NCBI RefSeq assembly: GCF_013363995.1
Contig: NZ_JABWGO010000001.1
Location: forward strand, 682,001 to 746,000
From: Nonomuraea rhodomycinica
GTDB lineage: Bacteria; Actinomycetota; Actinomycetes; Streptosporangiales; Streptosporangiaceae
Length of the DNA: 64,000 nucleotides
Reading direction: 5' to 3'
Position 1 is the stretch's first letter. Each line of letters opens with the position of its first letter. This document shows positions 35,826 to 44,522 of the stretch, piece after piece. The notes below the pieces were generated by a model that made no database searches, was not told the DNA's origin, and saw only the letters and a program-made list of their open reading frames with translations. The position numbers were made by a program, and so were the translations under genes.

Positions 35826-37115
35826 TCAGTTCTTGATCGAGGAGTCGATGGCCTTCTGCGCCGCCTCGGCGGACTTGGCGGGGTCGCCGCCCTTGACGAC
35901 CGCGGCCTCGGCGATGCCGAACGGCTCCCAGATGGCCGCCATCTCGGGGATGGCCGGCATGGGGAAGCCGTTCTTGCCGGCCTCCATGAACTTGCCGGCG
36001 TCGGCGTCGGCCGCCTGGACCTCCTGGAGCGCCGCGGTCAGCGCCGGCGGGCGCGGGTCGGCCGCGTACAGGGCCTTGGCGACGTCCTTGTTGGTGACGT
36101 AGTTGGCGACGAACTCCTGCGCCAGCGCCTTGTTCTTGCCCTTGGCCGCGACGAAGAACGACTGCACGCCGACGAACGGGGTGGCCGGCTTGCCGCCCTT
36201 GAACGACGGGACGGGCGTGATGTCGTAGGGGAAGCCGCCCTTCTTCACATCGCCCATGGCCCACGGGCCGGAGATGAGGAAGGCGCACTTCTTGGCGGCG
36301 AAGGTGGCGATGTAGTTCTCGTTGGTGATGGAGGTCTTGAGCGCCCCCTCGCCCTTCTCGCCGAGCTCCTTGAGCCGGTCGAACGCCTTGACCGAGTCGG
36401 CCGAGCCGACCAGCACCTTCTTGGGGTCGGGGTCGCCCGTGGAGGTCGCGCCGAACAGGGCGCCGCCGCCGGAGGCGAAGATCGGGTAGACGTGGAAGGC
36501 GTCGCCCTTCTGGGCGACCGGCAGGCAGAGCACCTCCTTGACCTTGCCCGCCTCCTTGAGCGCCTTGCCCTTGGCGACGAGGTCCTCGATCGTGGCGGGG
36601 GCGTCGGGCGCGAGGTCGGTGTTGCGGATCAGCGCGATGTTCTCCACCGCGTACGGCGCGGCGTAGACCTGGCCGTTGAAGGTGACGGCCTTCATGGCGA
36701 TCTCGGGGAAGGCGGCCTTCTGCTCCTCGGTGAGGTTGACCGGGTCGATGGCGCCGTTCTGCACGAGGTTGCCGATCCAGTCGTGCGCGCCGACCATGAT
36801 GTCGGGGCCGCTGCCCTGCTGCGAGGCGGTCAGGAAGACCTGCTGGTTGTCCTTGCTGATCTCCTTCACCTCGACGGTCACACCGTTATCGGTGCCGAAC
36901 TGCTCGGCGAAGGGCTTGAGGGCCTTGACCCGGTTGGGGTCTGCCCAGATCACGAGCTTGCCGCCCTGGGCGGCGGGCGCGGTGGCGCCGCTCGACCCGG
37001 TGGGCGCCGCCGAGGGCGCGGCCTTGTCGCCACCACCGCCGCAGGCCGTCACGGCGACCGCCAGTGCGGAAAGGGCCGCCAGATGTGCCGCCGCACCCAT
37101 GGCTCGCTTGCGCAT
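35826..37115 (-). CDS. malE: Maltose/maltodextrin-binding lipoprotein MalE
   Basis: A 429-residue surface lipoprotein that captures maltodextrins for MalFG. The signal peptide ends in lipobox VTAC with the lipidated Cys near 25, followed by a Gly/Ala/Pro spacer. The mature part opens KLVIWADPNRVKALKPFAEQ, typical of MalE, with later GSGPDIMVGAHDW and NENYIATFAAKKCAFLISGPWA. ATG 37115 is chosen over 37133 because AGGAGG lies six bases upstream. It is first in malE-malF-malG-amylase and divergent from an alpha-glucosidase, a layout seen with Streptomyces mal genes (there malR is the divergent gene). No mal repressor is adjacent. Confidence 0.94.
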   Translation of the reverse strand: MRKRAMGAAAHLAALSALAVAVTACGGGGDKAAPSAAPTGSSGATAPAAQGGKLVIWADPNRVKALKPFAEQFGTDNGVTVEVKEISKDNQQVFLTASQQGSGPDIMVGAHDWIGNLVQNGAIDPVNLTEEQKAAFPEIAMKAVTFNGQVYAAPYAVENIALIRNTDLAPDAPATIEDLVAKGKALKEAGKVKEVLCLPVAQKGDAFHVYPIFASGGGALFGATSTGDPDPKKVLVGSADSVKAFDRLKELGEKGEGALKTSITNENYIATFAAKKCAFLISGPWAMGDVKKGGFPYDITPVPSFKGGKPATPFVGVQSFFVAAKGKNKALAQEFVANYVTNKDVAKALYAADPRPPALTAALQEVQAADADAGKFMEAGKNGFPMPAIPEMAAIWEPFGIAEAAVVKGGDPAKSAEAAQKAIDSSIKN

Positions 37116-37223
37116 CGGACCTCCTGAGGTCACGGAGGGAGCGGCGACGCGGGGAGGCGCCGCCGCCGGTAGATCCCTTGGGCCGCCCCAGCGGCGGCTT
37201 GTGTTTCCGCGACGTTAGCGAGA

Positions 37224-37254
37224 CTTTGCAAGAATTGGAAGAACTTGCAGAAAG
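37224..37254. promoter_or_regulatory. MalR-type operator candidate 1
   Basis: TGCAAG and CTTGCA form an inverted repeat with an 11-base spacer (37227-37249) flanked by CTTT and AAAG. CTTGCAG, present here, is the core I recall for Streptomyces MalR sites. The position about 110 bases from the malE start is suitable for control of the mal operon. Confidence 0.6.
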
Positions 37255-37331
37255 CGTTACCTGATTCAGACCCGGCATGACCCCAGGTTGACCCGAGAAC
37301 CAGGGCTATGACCGGCCCGAGGTGCGTCCAT

Positions 37332-37350
37332 GCAAGTTTCCGCAACTTGC
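37332..37350. promoter_or_regulatory. MalR-type operator candidate 2 (perfect 7-5-7)
   Basis: GCAAGTTTCCGCAACTTGC is a perfect inverted repeat with 7-bp arms and a five-base spacer. It abuts the proposed -35 of the alpha-glucosidase promoter. Its TTTCCGCAA is also present upstream of the orphan ABC ATPase at 16472-16480. Confidence 0.65.
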
Positions 37351-37422
37351 GCTTGACCGCTGCCGAGCGCACGGGTCATCCTGCATCGGAACGTGAACCA
37401 CCCACGGGGGAAGAAGGACGAC

Positions 37423-39027
37423 ATGGCCACCTCGCCGCACCCGCTGCCCGGCACCCGGCCCGCCGCCGGGACGCTGCCCGGCGCCGCGACCAACGACGAC
37501 TGGTGGCGCGACGCCGTCGTGTACCAGGTGTATCCGCGCAGCTTCGCCGACTCCGACGGCGACGGCATGGGCGACCTGCCCGGCGTGCGCGCCCGGCTCG
37601 GCTACCTCAGCGAGCTCGGGGTCGACGCCCTCTGGCTGAGCCCCTTCTACACCTCGCCGCAGGCCGACGCCGGCTACGACGTGGCCGACTACCGCGACGT
37701 GGACCCCATGTTCGGCACGCTGGCCGACTTCGACGCGCTGGTCGCCGACGCGCACGCGCTCGGCATCCGGGTCATCGTCGACCTGGTGCCCAACCACTCC
37801 TCCGACCGGCACCCCTGGTTCCAGGAGGCGCTGCGCGGCGAACACCGCGACCGTTACATCTTCCGCGACGCCCCCAACGACTGGGAGTCCGTCTTCGGCG
37901 GCCCCGCCTGGACCCGGACCCCGGACGGGCAGTGGTACCTCCATCTGTTCGCGCCCGAGCAGCCGGACCTCAACTGGGAGAACCCCGAGGTGCGCGCCGA
38001 GTTCCGCGACATCCTGCGCTTCTGGCTCGACCGGGGCGTCGACGGCTTCCGCGTCGACGTGGCCCACGGCATGATCAAGGACGCCGGGCTGCCGGACGTC
38101 GGGCCGAAGGAGGGCCGCCAGGTCGAGCTGCTCGGCGACGAGCGGGTGCCGTACTTCGACCAGGACGGCGTGCACGACATCTACCGCGAGTGGCGGCCGA
38201 TCCTCGACTCCTACCCGGGCGGCCGGATGGCCGTGGCCGAGGCGTGGGTGGCCTCGCCCGAGCGGCTCGCCCGCTACGTGCAGCCCGACGAGCTGCACCA
38301 GGCGTTCTCGTTCGACTTCATGATGGCCGACTACCACGCCAAGTCGTTCCGCACGGTCATCGAGAAGTCGCTGGCCGAGGCCGAGCTGGTCGGCGCGCCC
38401 ACCACGTGGGTGCTGTCCAACCACGACAAGCCGCGCCACGTCACCCGCCACGGCGGCCTGGCCCGCGCCCGCGCCGCCACGCTGCTCATGCTGGCGCTGC
38501 CCGGCTCCGCCTACCTCTACAACGGCGAGGAGCTGGGCCTGCCCGAGGTCCTCGACCTGCCCGACGAGCTGCGCCAGGACCCGGCGTTCAAGCGCAGCGG
38601 CGAGAGCCGCGACGGCTGCCGCGTGCCGCTGCCGTGGACCGCCGAGCCCGGCTGCGGCTGGCGCGAGCCCTGGCTGCCGATCCCCGAGGACTGGCGGGAG
38701 CTGTCGGCCGAGGCCCAGCAGGACGACCCCGGCTCGACGCTGAACCTCTACCGGGCGGCGCTGCGGCTGCGCAGGGAGCACCCGGCGCTGGGCGGCGGCA
38801 CCCTGCGGTGGCTGGAGGTCCCCGCGCCGGAGCTGCGCGAGGACGTGCTGGCGCTGGAACGCTCCCCCGGGCTCGCCGTCGTGCTCAACACGGGCGAGGA
38901 GCCGGTGTCCCTGGCCGAGCTGGGGCTGTCCGGCGAGGTCCTGCTGTCGAGCGGCCCGCAGCCCGCCCCCGGGGCGGTGGCTCCCGACACCACGATCTGG
39001 CTCCAGCTCGACTCCGAGACCCGCTGA
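37423..39027 (+). CDS. aglA: GH13 alpha-glucosidase
   Basis: A 534-residue cytoplasmic alpha-glucosidase of the oligo-1,6-glucosidase type that releases glucose from imported maltodextrins. The N-terminal WWRDAVVYQVYPRSFADSDG, VDLVPNHSSD, GFRVDVAHG (nucleophile), VAEAWV (acid/base) and LSNHDKPRH are the GH13 motifs. ATG 37423 is selected because AAGAAGGACGAC lies just upstream; the GTG at 37393 has no such site. It is divergent from malEFG with operator candidates between, so it is probably induced by maltose or maltodextrins. The glucose it frees would suit the glucokinase at 3.1 kb. The gene symbol is by analogy to Streptomyces aglA. Confidence 0.92.
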   Translation: MATSPHPLPGTRPAAGTLPGAATNDDWWRDAVVYQVYPRSFADSDGDGMGDLPGVRARLGYLSELGVDALWLSPFYTSPQADAGYDVADYRDVDPMFGTLADFDALVADAHALGIRVIVDLVPNHSSDRHPWFQEALRGEHRDRYIFRDAPNDWESVFGGPAWTRTPDGQWYLHLFAPEQPDLNWENPEVRAEFRDILRFWLDRGVDGFRVDVAHGMIKDAGLPDVGPKEGRQVELLGDERVPYFDQDGVHDIYREWRPILDSYPGGRMAVAEAWVASPERLARYVQPDELHQAFSFDFMMADYHAKSFRTVIEKSLAEAELVGAPTTWVLSNHDKPRHVTRHGGLARARAATLLMLALPGSAYLYNGEELGLPEVLDLPDELRQDPAFKRSGESRDGCRVPLPWTAEPGCGWREPWLPIPEDWRELSAEAQQDDPGSTLNLYRAALRLRREHPALGGGTLRWLEVPAPELREDVLALERSPGLAVVLNTGEEPVSLAELGLSGEVLLSSGPQPAPGAVAPDTTIWLQLDSETR

Positions 39028-39090
39028 CCGCACCGTCCCCGCTCGCCGGTCCTCCCTGATCACCGGTCGCCCTCGTTCCCGGGCGTCCTC

Positions 39091-39190
39091 GGCGTCGCGG
39101 GCGCGGACGCGGGGGCGGGGGCAGAGCGCGGGCGCGCGGGCGGCGCGGGGGTGGGCGGCGCGGGGGCGGGCGCGGGTGTGACGGGCGTTG
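39091..39190. other. G-rich low-complexity spacer
   Basis: Runs of GGCGCGGG and GGGGGCGGG make this segment nearly all G and C with strong strand asymmetry. No reading frame is convincing. It may form G-quadruplex or simply be spacer after the alpha-glucosidase gene. Confidence 0.5.
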
Positions 39191-39212
39191 GGTGAATCTT
39201 TCCCTGCACGCG

Positions 39213-39237
39213 ACTAACGGCGAATGTCACGGTTAGT
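39213..39237. promoter_or_regulatory. Inverted repeat at the histidine-kinase promoter
   Basis: ACTAAC and GTTAGT form a perfect 6-bp inverted repeat with a 13-base spacer, ending 11 bases before the GTG start. TTAGTAAC at the right arm could double as a -10 element, giving a very short leader. It may be the operator of the kinase gene. Confidence 0.45.
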
Positions 39238-39248
39238 AACCTCGGGGC

Positions 39249-40604
39249 GTGTCCGGCATCTGGGCGCGCTCCCTACGCGGGCGTGTCACGCTCGTCACGA
39301 CGCTGATCGCGGCGGTGCTGCTGATCCCGTTCGGGATCGGGGCGGTCACCGTGACGCGCGCCTGGGTCGCGGCGAGCGTGTCCCGCGACACCCGCAACGT
39401 CGCCGAGCGGATCGCCACCGAGACCCACGCCGGGGCGTTGTGGCGGGGCGGCCGGATCCCGGTGCTCGACCCCACCGTGCCGCTCATCCAGATCGTCAAC
39501 CCCCACGGCACGGTCAGCGCGGCCAGTGACGGGGCCGCCGCCATGCCCCGCCTGAGCGACCTGTGGCCGGCCCCCGACGACCGCGTCATCACCGCACGGC
39601 CGTGTGTGTCGCGGATGTGCCTGTACCTGACCGCCGTCCGCGTGTCCCTCGAACCGGACTCCAGCGTCGTGTACGCCGGGCGCCGCGCCCCCGCCGTGCT
39701 GAACGACCACACCCTGGAGACGGTGGCCGCGATCGAGATCGCGATCCTCATCGGCATCACCGGCTGGGCCACCTGGATGATCATGGGGCGGGCGCTGCGG
39801 CCGGTGGCGGCCATGCGCGCCCAGCTCGACGAGATCAACGCCAGCGACCTGAGCCGCCGCGTGGCACAGCCGGCCGGGGACGACGAGCTGTCCGGGCTGG
39901 CCGCCTCCATCAACGGGACGCTCGCCCGCCTGGAGCGCTCGTCCCGCCAGCAGCGCCAGTTCGCCTCCGACGCCTCCCACGAGCTGCGCACCCCCATCGC
40001 CGGGCTGCGCGCCCAGCTGGAGAGCGCCCAGCTCTACCCGGACGACACCGACCTCGAGGCCCTCGTCACCAGCGCGCTGCGCGACACCGACCGGCTGGAG
40101 GCGATCATCACCGACCTCCTCCTGCTGGCCCGGATCGGCTCGCGCGTGGACGACGCGGCGAAGGAGTGGCTGGACCTCGGGGAGATGGTCCGCGAGGAGC
40201 TGTCCGTCCGCAAGGACCGGGTCCCGATCCGGCTGGCGGTCGAGGACGGCGTGCTCGTCCAGGGCGTACGGCTCCAGCTCGCCCGGGTGCTGACGAACCT
40301 GCTCGACAACGCCGAACGGCACGCCGACCGGTACGTCAGGGTGTCGGTGGGATGCGAGGACGGCACCGCCGTGCTGGCCGTGGAGAACGACGGCGCGGAG
40401 ATCGCCGAGGAGGACCGCGAGCGGATCTTCGAGCGGTTCACCCGGCTGGACGCGGCGCGCAGCCGCGACGCCGGCGGCACCGGGCTTGGCCTCGCGATCG
40501 CGCGGGACGTGGCGGTGGCCCACGGCGGCGAGCTGACCGTCGAGGACTGCCAGGGCGGCGCCCGCTTCGTGCTGCGCCTTCCGTCGGCGGCCCTGGCGGA
40601 GTGA
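39249..40604 (+). CDS. Sensor histidine kinase without adjacent response regulator
   Basis: A 451-residue membrane sensor kinase. Two membrane segments (about 13-35 and 160-180) flank an extracellular domain of about 120 residues, followed by HAMP, HisKA with FASDASHELRTPIAGLRAQL, and HATPase with LTNLLDNAERHA and GGTGLGLAIA. All catalytic boxes look intact. No response-regulator gene lies on either side, so its partner is elsewhere (an orphan kinase). The GTG start has no ribosome-binding site and lies 11 bases after an inverted repeat, suggesting a leaderless or very short transcript. The signal is unknown. Confidence 0.88.
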   Translation: MSGIWARSLRGRVTLVTTLIAAVLLIPFGIGAVTVTRAWVAASVSRDTRNVAERIATETHAGALWRGGRIPVLDPTVPLIQIVNPHGTVSAASDGAAAMPRLSDLWPAPDDRVITARPCVSRMCLYLTAVRVSLEPDSSVVYAGRRAPAVLNDHTLETVAAIEIAILIGITGWATWMIMGRALRPVAAMRAQLDEINASDLSRRVAQPAGDDELSGLAASINGTLARLERSSRQQRQFASDASHELRTPIAGLRAQLESAQLYPDDTDLEALVTSALRDTDRLEAIITDLLLLARIGSRVDDAAKEWLDLGEMVREELSVRKDRVPIRLAVEDGVLVQGVRLQLARVLTNLLDNAERHADRYVRVSVGCEDGTAVLAVENDGAEIAEEDRERIFERFTRLDAARSRDAGGTGLGLAIARDVAVAHGGELTVEDCQGGARFVLRLPSAALAE

Positions 40605-40668
40605 GAGCAGCCGAAAAGCCCGTGACATCAGGGGATCGAGTGGCCTCCACTCCCTCATATCCGGAATC

Positions 40669-41499
40669 ATGGACGCCATGATGGAGCAGGCGCCGGTGGG
40701 CATCGATCCGCACGTTCCCAACGCGGCGCGGATGTACGACTACTTCCTCGGCGGTAAGGACAATTTCCAGGCCGACAGGGACCTGGCGGAGATGGTGCTC
40801 AAGGTGATGCCCGACATCCGGGTCGGCACCCAGGAGAACCGCGCCCTGATCGGCCGGGTGGTGAAGCACCTGTGCGACCAGGGGATCACCCAGTTCCTGG
40901 ACCTCGGGTCGGGGCTGCCCGCGCGGGAGAACGTGCACGAGGCCGCCCTGCGGCACGTCCCCGACGCCCGCGTGGTCTACGTGGACAACGACCCGGTGGT
41001 GGCCACCCACGGGCGGGCGCTGCTGGCCGCGCCGGACCGGGTGGCGATGGTGCAGGCCGACGCGCGGCGGCCGGAGGAGGTCCTGAACCACCCCTCGGTG
41101 CGCGCTCTGATCGACTTCGAGCGGCCCGTGGCGCTGCTCATGATGTTCTTCCTGCACCTGGTGCCGGACGAGGACGACCCGCAGGGGTTCGTGGCCCGCT
41201 ACCGTGAGGCGCTGGCGCCGGGCAGCTACCTCGCGATCTCGCACGTGGGCAGCGACAGCGCGCCGGAGCAGGTGCGCCGGGTCAGCGACTTCTACCAGCA
41301 GGCCAACGCGCCGTTCTGCCCGCGTCCCGGGGCGGAGATCGCCGCGTTCTTCGGCGACTTCGAGCTCATCCCGCCCGGTCTGGCGACCGGGCTGGGCGAG
41401 GAGACCGGCTGGCCGTTCATCGACCCGGCCAGCCCTCCCCTGATCGACGAGGAGATCGCCCGCATGGGGTACGCGGGCATCGGCCGCAAGCCGGCCTGA
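40669..41499 (+). CDS. DUF574-type SAM-dependent methyltransferase
   Basis: A 276-residue protein of the actinobacterial Methyltransf_19/DUF574 family, many copies of which occur in one genome. DPHVPNAARMYDYFLGGKDNF, FLDLGSGLPARENVHE (SAM loop) and VYVDNDPVVATHGRALL are the recognised blocks. The substrate is unknown and few members have been studied. Start at 40669 is uncertain: further in-frame ATGs at 40678 and 40681 exist and no clear ribosome-binding site is visible. It follows the orphan kinase by 64 bases on the same strand but has no known link to it. Confidence 0.87.
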   Translation: MDAMMEQAPVGIDPHVPNAARMYDYFLGGKDNFQADRDLAEMVLKVMPDIRVGTQENRALIGRVVKHLCDQGITQFLDLGSGLPARENVHEAALRHVPDARVVYVDNDPVVATHGRALLAAPDRVAMVQADARRPEEVLNHPSVRALIDFERPVALLMMFFLHLVPDEDDPQGFVARYREALAPGSYLAISHVGSDSAPEQVRRVSDFYQQANAPFCPRPGAEIAAFFGDFELIPPGLATGLGEETGWPFIDPASPPLIDEEIARMGYAGIGRKPA

Positions 41500-41554
41500 C
41501 CCGGGCGAGGCCGGGCGCCCACGGCGGGCGCCCGGCCGGTGCGGTCCACCGGGG

Positions 41555-42892
41555 TCAGACCGGCGACATCTCCCGGTCGGCCGGGGCCGCCGGCGGCTCC
41601 GGCGCCCGCTCGTCCTCGTCCAGCAGCGTCGCCTCGTCGAACGGGTCGTGCCCGGCCAGCACCCGCAGCGCCCGCTCCCGGTCGAACCCGCCGGTCCACG
41701 TGCCGACCAGCACGGTCGCCACGGCGTTGCCGGCGAAGTTGGTCAGCGCCCGCGCCTCGGACATGAACCGGTCGATGCCGACGATGAGGCCCACGCCGTC
41801 CACCAGCTCGGGGCGGTGCGACTGGAGCCCGCCCGCCAGCGTGGCGAGCCCGGCCCCGGTCACCCCGGCCGCGCCCTTCGAGGCGATCATCATGAACAGC
41901 AGCAGCCCGAGCTGCTCGCCGAACTGCAGCGGGTCGCCCGTCGCCGAGGCGATGAACAGCGTGGCCATGGTCAGGTAGATGGCGGTGCCGTCGAGGTTGA
42001 AGGAGTAGCCGGTCGGCACGGTGATGCCGGCCACGGTGCGGCTGACGCCCATGTGCTCCATCTTGGCGATGAGCCGCGGCAGCGCCGACTCCGACGACGA
42101 GGTGGACAGGATGAGCAGGAACTCCCGGCCCAGGTAGCGCAGCAGCGACCACAGGTTGATCCGGGCGACCAGCCACAGCAGCGCGCCGAGCACGACGCCG
42201 ACGAACAGGGCGCAGGTGATGTAGAAGGCGGCCATGATCACGGCCAGGCTCTTGAGCGCGTCCAGGCCGGTGGCGCCGACGACGGCCGCGATCGCGCCGA
42301 ACGCGCCGACCGGCGCCGCCCACATGATCATGGCGAGGATGCGGAACACCAGCCGCTGGATGTGGCCGATGGCGGTGAGGATGGGCGCGCCCTTGGGCCC
42401 CATCGCCTGGAGGGCGAAGCCGGTGAGCAGCGCCACGAGCAGCGTCTGGAGCACCTGGCCCTCGGTGAACGCCGACACGAGCGTGGTCGGGACGATGCCG
42501 AGCAGGAAGTCGACCGTGTTCGTCGCCTCCCCCTTGGCCGCCTCGGCCGCCGCCGCCTCCTTGGCGGCGGCGGTCAGGTGCAGGCCGCTGCCCGGGTCGA
42601 TGAGGTTGCCGACCACCAGGCCGATGACCAGGGCTACAGTCGACATGACGAGGAAGTAACCGAGCGCGAGCCCGCCGACCTTGCCCACGCTGGCGGCCTT
42701 GGTGACGGAGCCGACGCCGAGCACGATCGTGCAGAAGATGATCGGGCTGATCATCATCTTGATCAGCGCCACGAATCCCGTGCCGAGAGGCTTGAGCGCC
42801 TGGCCCACGTCCGGCCAGACGAATCCGACAACGATTCCGGCGAGCACGGCCACGATGACGGCCAGATAGAGGTAGCGGGTGCGGTCACGCAT
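41555..42892 (-). CDS. dctA: C4-dicarboxylate:cation symporter DctA
   Basis: A 445-residue inner-membrane transporter of the DAACS family, importing succinate, malate or fumarate with cations. The N-terminal PLGTGFVALIKMMISPIIFC, the re-entrant-loop Ser motif STSSSESALP and GYSFNLDGTAIY are the signature elements, with eight membrane helices. The cytoplasmic C terminus is acidic and Pro-rich. It is transcribed away from a CitA/DcuS-type sensor kinase and its regulator, a usual arrangement for dicarboxylate-induced dctA. A glutamate or other substrate cannot be fully excluded from sequence alone. Confidence 0.92.
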   Translation of the reverse strand: MRDRTRYLYLAVIVAVLAGIVVGFVWPDVGQALKPLGTGFVALIKMMISPIIFCTIVLGVGSVTKAASVGKVGGLALGYFLVMSTVALVIGLVVGNLIDPGSGLHLTAAAKEAAAAEAAKGEATNTVDFLLGIVPTTLVSAFTEGQVLQTLLVALLTGFALQAMGPKGAPILTAIGHIQRLVFRILAMIMWAAPVGAFGAIAAVVGATGLDALKSLAVIMAAFYITCALFVGVVLGALLWLVARINLWSLLRYLGREFLLILSTSSSESALPRLIAKMEHMGVSRTVAGITVPTGYSFNLDGTAIYLTMATLFIASATGDPLQFGEQLGLLLFMMIASKGAAGVTGAGLATLAGGLQSHRPELVDGVGLIVGIDRFMSEARALTNFAGNAVATVLVGTWTGGFDRERALRVLAGHDPFDEATLLDEDERAPEPPAAPADREMSPV

Positions 42893-43028
42893 GGGGGGCT
42901 CTCCAAGCGTTGTGGGCGACTGTTCTCACTGCGTGACTATGCGGGCCGTGGTGATCCACGTCACCATTGCGTAAGTTTCGTTCACCGGATCCGCGACGGA
43001 CGAGGTGATGAGTGACGAGGTGGTCCGG

Positions 43029-44522
43029 ATGCGACGGTGGAGCCTGGCGGGGCAGATGCTGCTCCTGCAGCTGGTCGTGATCGCCGTGGCCGTGGCGGGC
43101 GGCGCCGTGCTGGAGTCGGTGCTGGCGCGCGAGGTGGTGAGCGGGCAGGCCGCCGCCACCTCCAAGGCCGTGGCGCTCAGCGTCGCGGCCTCCCCCGACG
43201 TGCGGGCGGCCCTGGCCGGCCCCTCGCCGACCACCCGGCTCCAGCCGTACGCCGAACGGGTGCGCCTGGACACCGGCGTCGACTTCGTCACCATCATGAA
43301 GCCGGACGGCACCCGCTACACCCATCCCAACCCGGCCGAGATCGGGCGGCGCTTCCTCGGCCACACCGAGCCGGCGCTGCGCGGTCACCCGTTCACCGAG
43401 ACCTACACCGGCACGCTCGGCCCGTCGGTGCGCGCCGTCGTGCCGGTCCGCGTCGGCGGCTCCGTCACGGCGCTGGTCAGCGTGGGCATCAAGATGGAGA
43501 AGGTCAGCGCCGAGCTGGTCGTGATCCTGGTGTGGACGGGCCTCATCACCGCGCTCGCCCTCGGGCTGGGCGCCGGCGGCACCTGGCTGGTCACCTCGCG
43601 GCTGCGCCGCCAGACCCACGGGCTCGGGCCGCTGGAGCTGAGCCGCATCCACGAGCACCACGACGCCGTGCTGCACGCCGTACGGGAGGGGCTGCTGCTG
43701 GTCGGCAAGGACGGCACGCTGACGCTCTGCAACGACGCGGCCCGCCACCTGCTGAACCTGCCGGAGGACGCCGAGGGGCGGCACGTGGCCGACCTCGGCC
43801 TCGGGGACGTGCTGACCGCGCGGGAGGAGCGCGTCCACCTGGTCGGTGAGCGCGTGCTCGCGGTCAACAGCGCGGCCAGCCGCCTCGGCACGGTCGTCAC
43901 GGTGCGCGACCACACGGAGCTGCAGGCGCTGGCCGGGCAGCTCGACGCCGAGCGCGGCTTCGCCGAGGCGCTGCGGTCGGCCGCGCACGAGGCGGCCAAC
44001 CGGCTGCACACCGTCATCACCCTGGTCGAGCTGGGCCGCACGGAGCAGGCGGTGGCGTTCGCCACCGCGGAGCTGCGGGCCGCGCAGGAGCTGACCGACC
44101 AGGTGATGGCCGCCGTGCGCGAGCCGGTGGTGGCGGCGCTGCTGCTCGGCAAGAGCTCGGAGGCGGCCGAGCGCGGCGCCGAGCTGGTCATCAGCCCGGA
44201 CAGCGACCTGGACGACCCCGGCATCGACCCGCGGGAGCTGGTCACCATCCTCGGCAACCTCATCGACAACGCCATCGACGCGGCCACGCGGGTGGAGGTC
44301 TGCCTGCGCGCCGACGAGGGCGAGCTGCTGATCCGGGTGGCCGACGACGGGCCGGGGCTCACCTCCGCCGAGGCGTTCCGGCGCGGCTGGACGACCAAGG
44401 GCGACGGCCACGGGCTGGGCCTGGCGCTGGTGGGCCAGGCGGTGCGGCGGCTGGGCGGCGTGATCGACGTGGCGGGCTCGGTGTTCACCGTGCGGCTCCC
44501 GGTGCCGGAGCGGGTCCGATGA
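43029..44522 (+). CDS. CitA/DcuS-family sensor histidine kinase
   Basis: A 497-residue sensor kinase for dicarboxylates or citrate. The outside PAS-like domain (about 45-165) carries MKPDGTRYTHPNPAEIG, like CitA and DcuS sensors, between two membrane segments. A cytoplasmic PAS follows, then the phospho-His region HEAANRLHTVITLVELG, of the SpoOB-like type used by this family, and LGNLIDNAIDA with GHGLGLALV in the ATPase domain. ATG 43029 is supported by GAGG eight bases upstream; earlier starts at 43005 or 43008 are possible. Its stop overlaps the response regulator start (ATGA), and dctA is divergent. Confidence 0.92.
   Translation: MRRWSLAGQMLLLQLVVIAVAVAGGAVLESVLAREVVSGQAAATSKAVALSVAASPDVRAALAGPSPTTRLQPYAERVRLDTGVDFVTIMKPDGTRYTHPNPAEIGRRFLGHTEPALRGHPFTETYTGTLGPSVRAVVPVRVGGSVTALVSVGIKMEKVSAELVVILVWTGLITALALGLGAGGTWLVTSRLRRQTHGLGPLELSRIHEHHDAVLHAVREGLLLVGKDGTLTLCNDAARHLLNLPEDAEGRHVADLGLGDVLTAREERVHLVGERVLAVNSAASRLGTVVTVRDHTELQALAGQLDAERGFAEALRSAAHEAANRLHTVITLVELGRTEQAVAFATAELRAAQELTDQVMAAVREPVVAALLLGKSSEAAERGAELVISPDSDLDDPGIDPRELVTILGNLIDNAIDAATRVEVCLRADEGELLIRVADDGPGLTSAEAFRRGWTTKGDGHGLGLALVGQAVRRLGGVIDVAGSVFTVRLPVPERVR

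Larger units (their letters stand above)
37116..37422. promoter_or_regulatory. Divergent malE/alpha-glucosidase control region
   Basis: These 307 bases separate the malE start from the alpha-glucosidase start and hold no gene. TTGACC (37353-37358) and TCATCC (37376-37381), 17 bases apart, are a possible plus-strand promoter with a weak -10. Two palindromic elements, listed separately, lie on the malE side and just upstream of that promoter. The malE promoter could not be placed with confidence. Confidence 0.55.

Noticed and set aside
39091..39190. G-rich spacer as a G-quadruplex regulator
   Set aside because: G-runs are expected at this GC content and no positional link to a promoter is convincing; kept only as low-complexity sequence.
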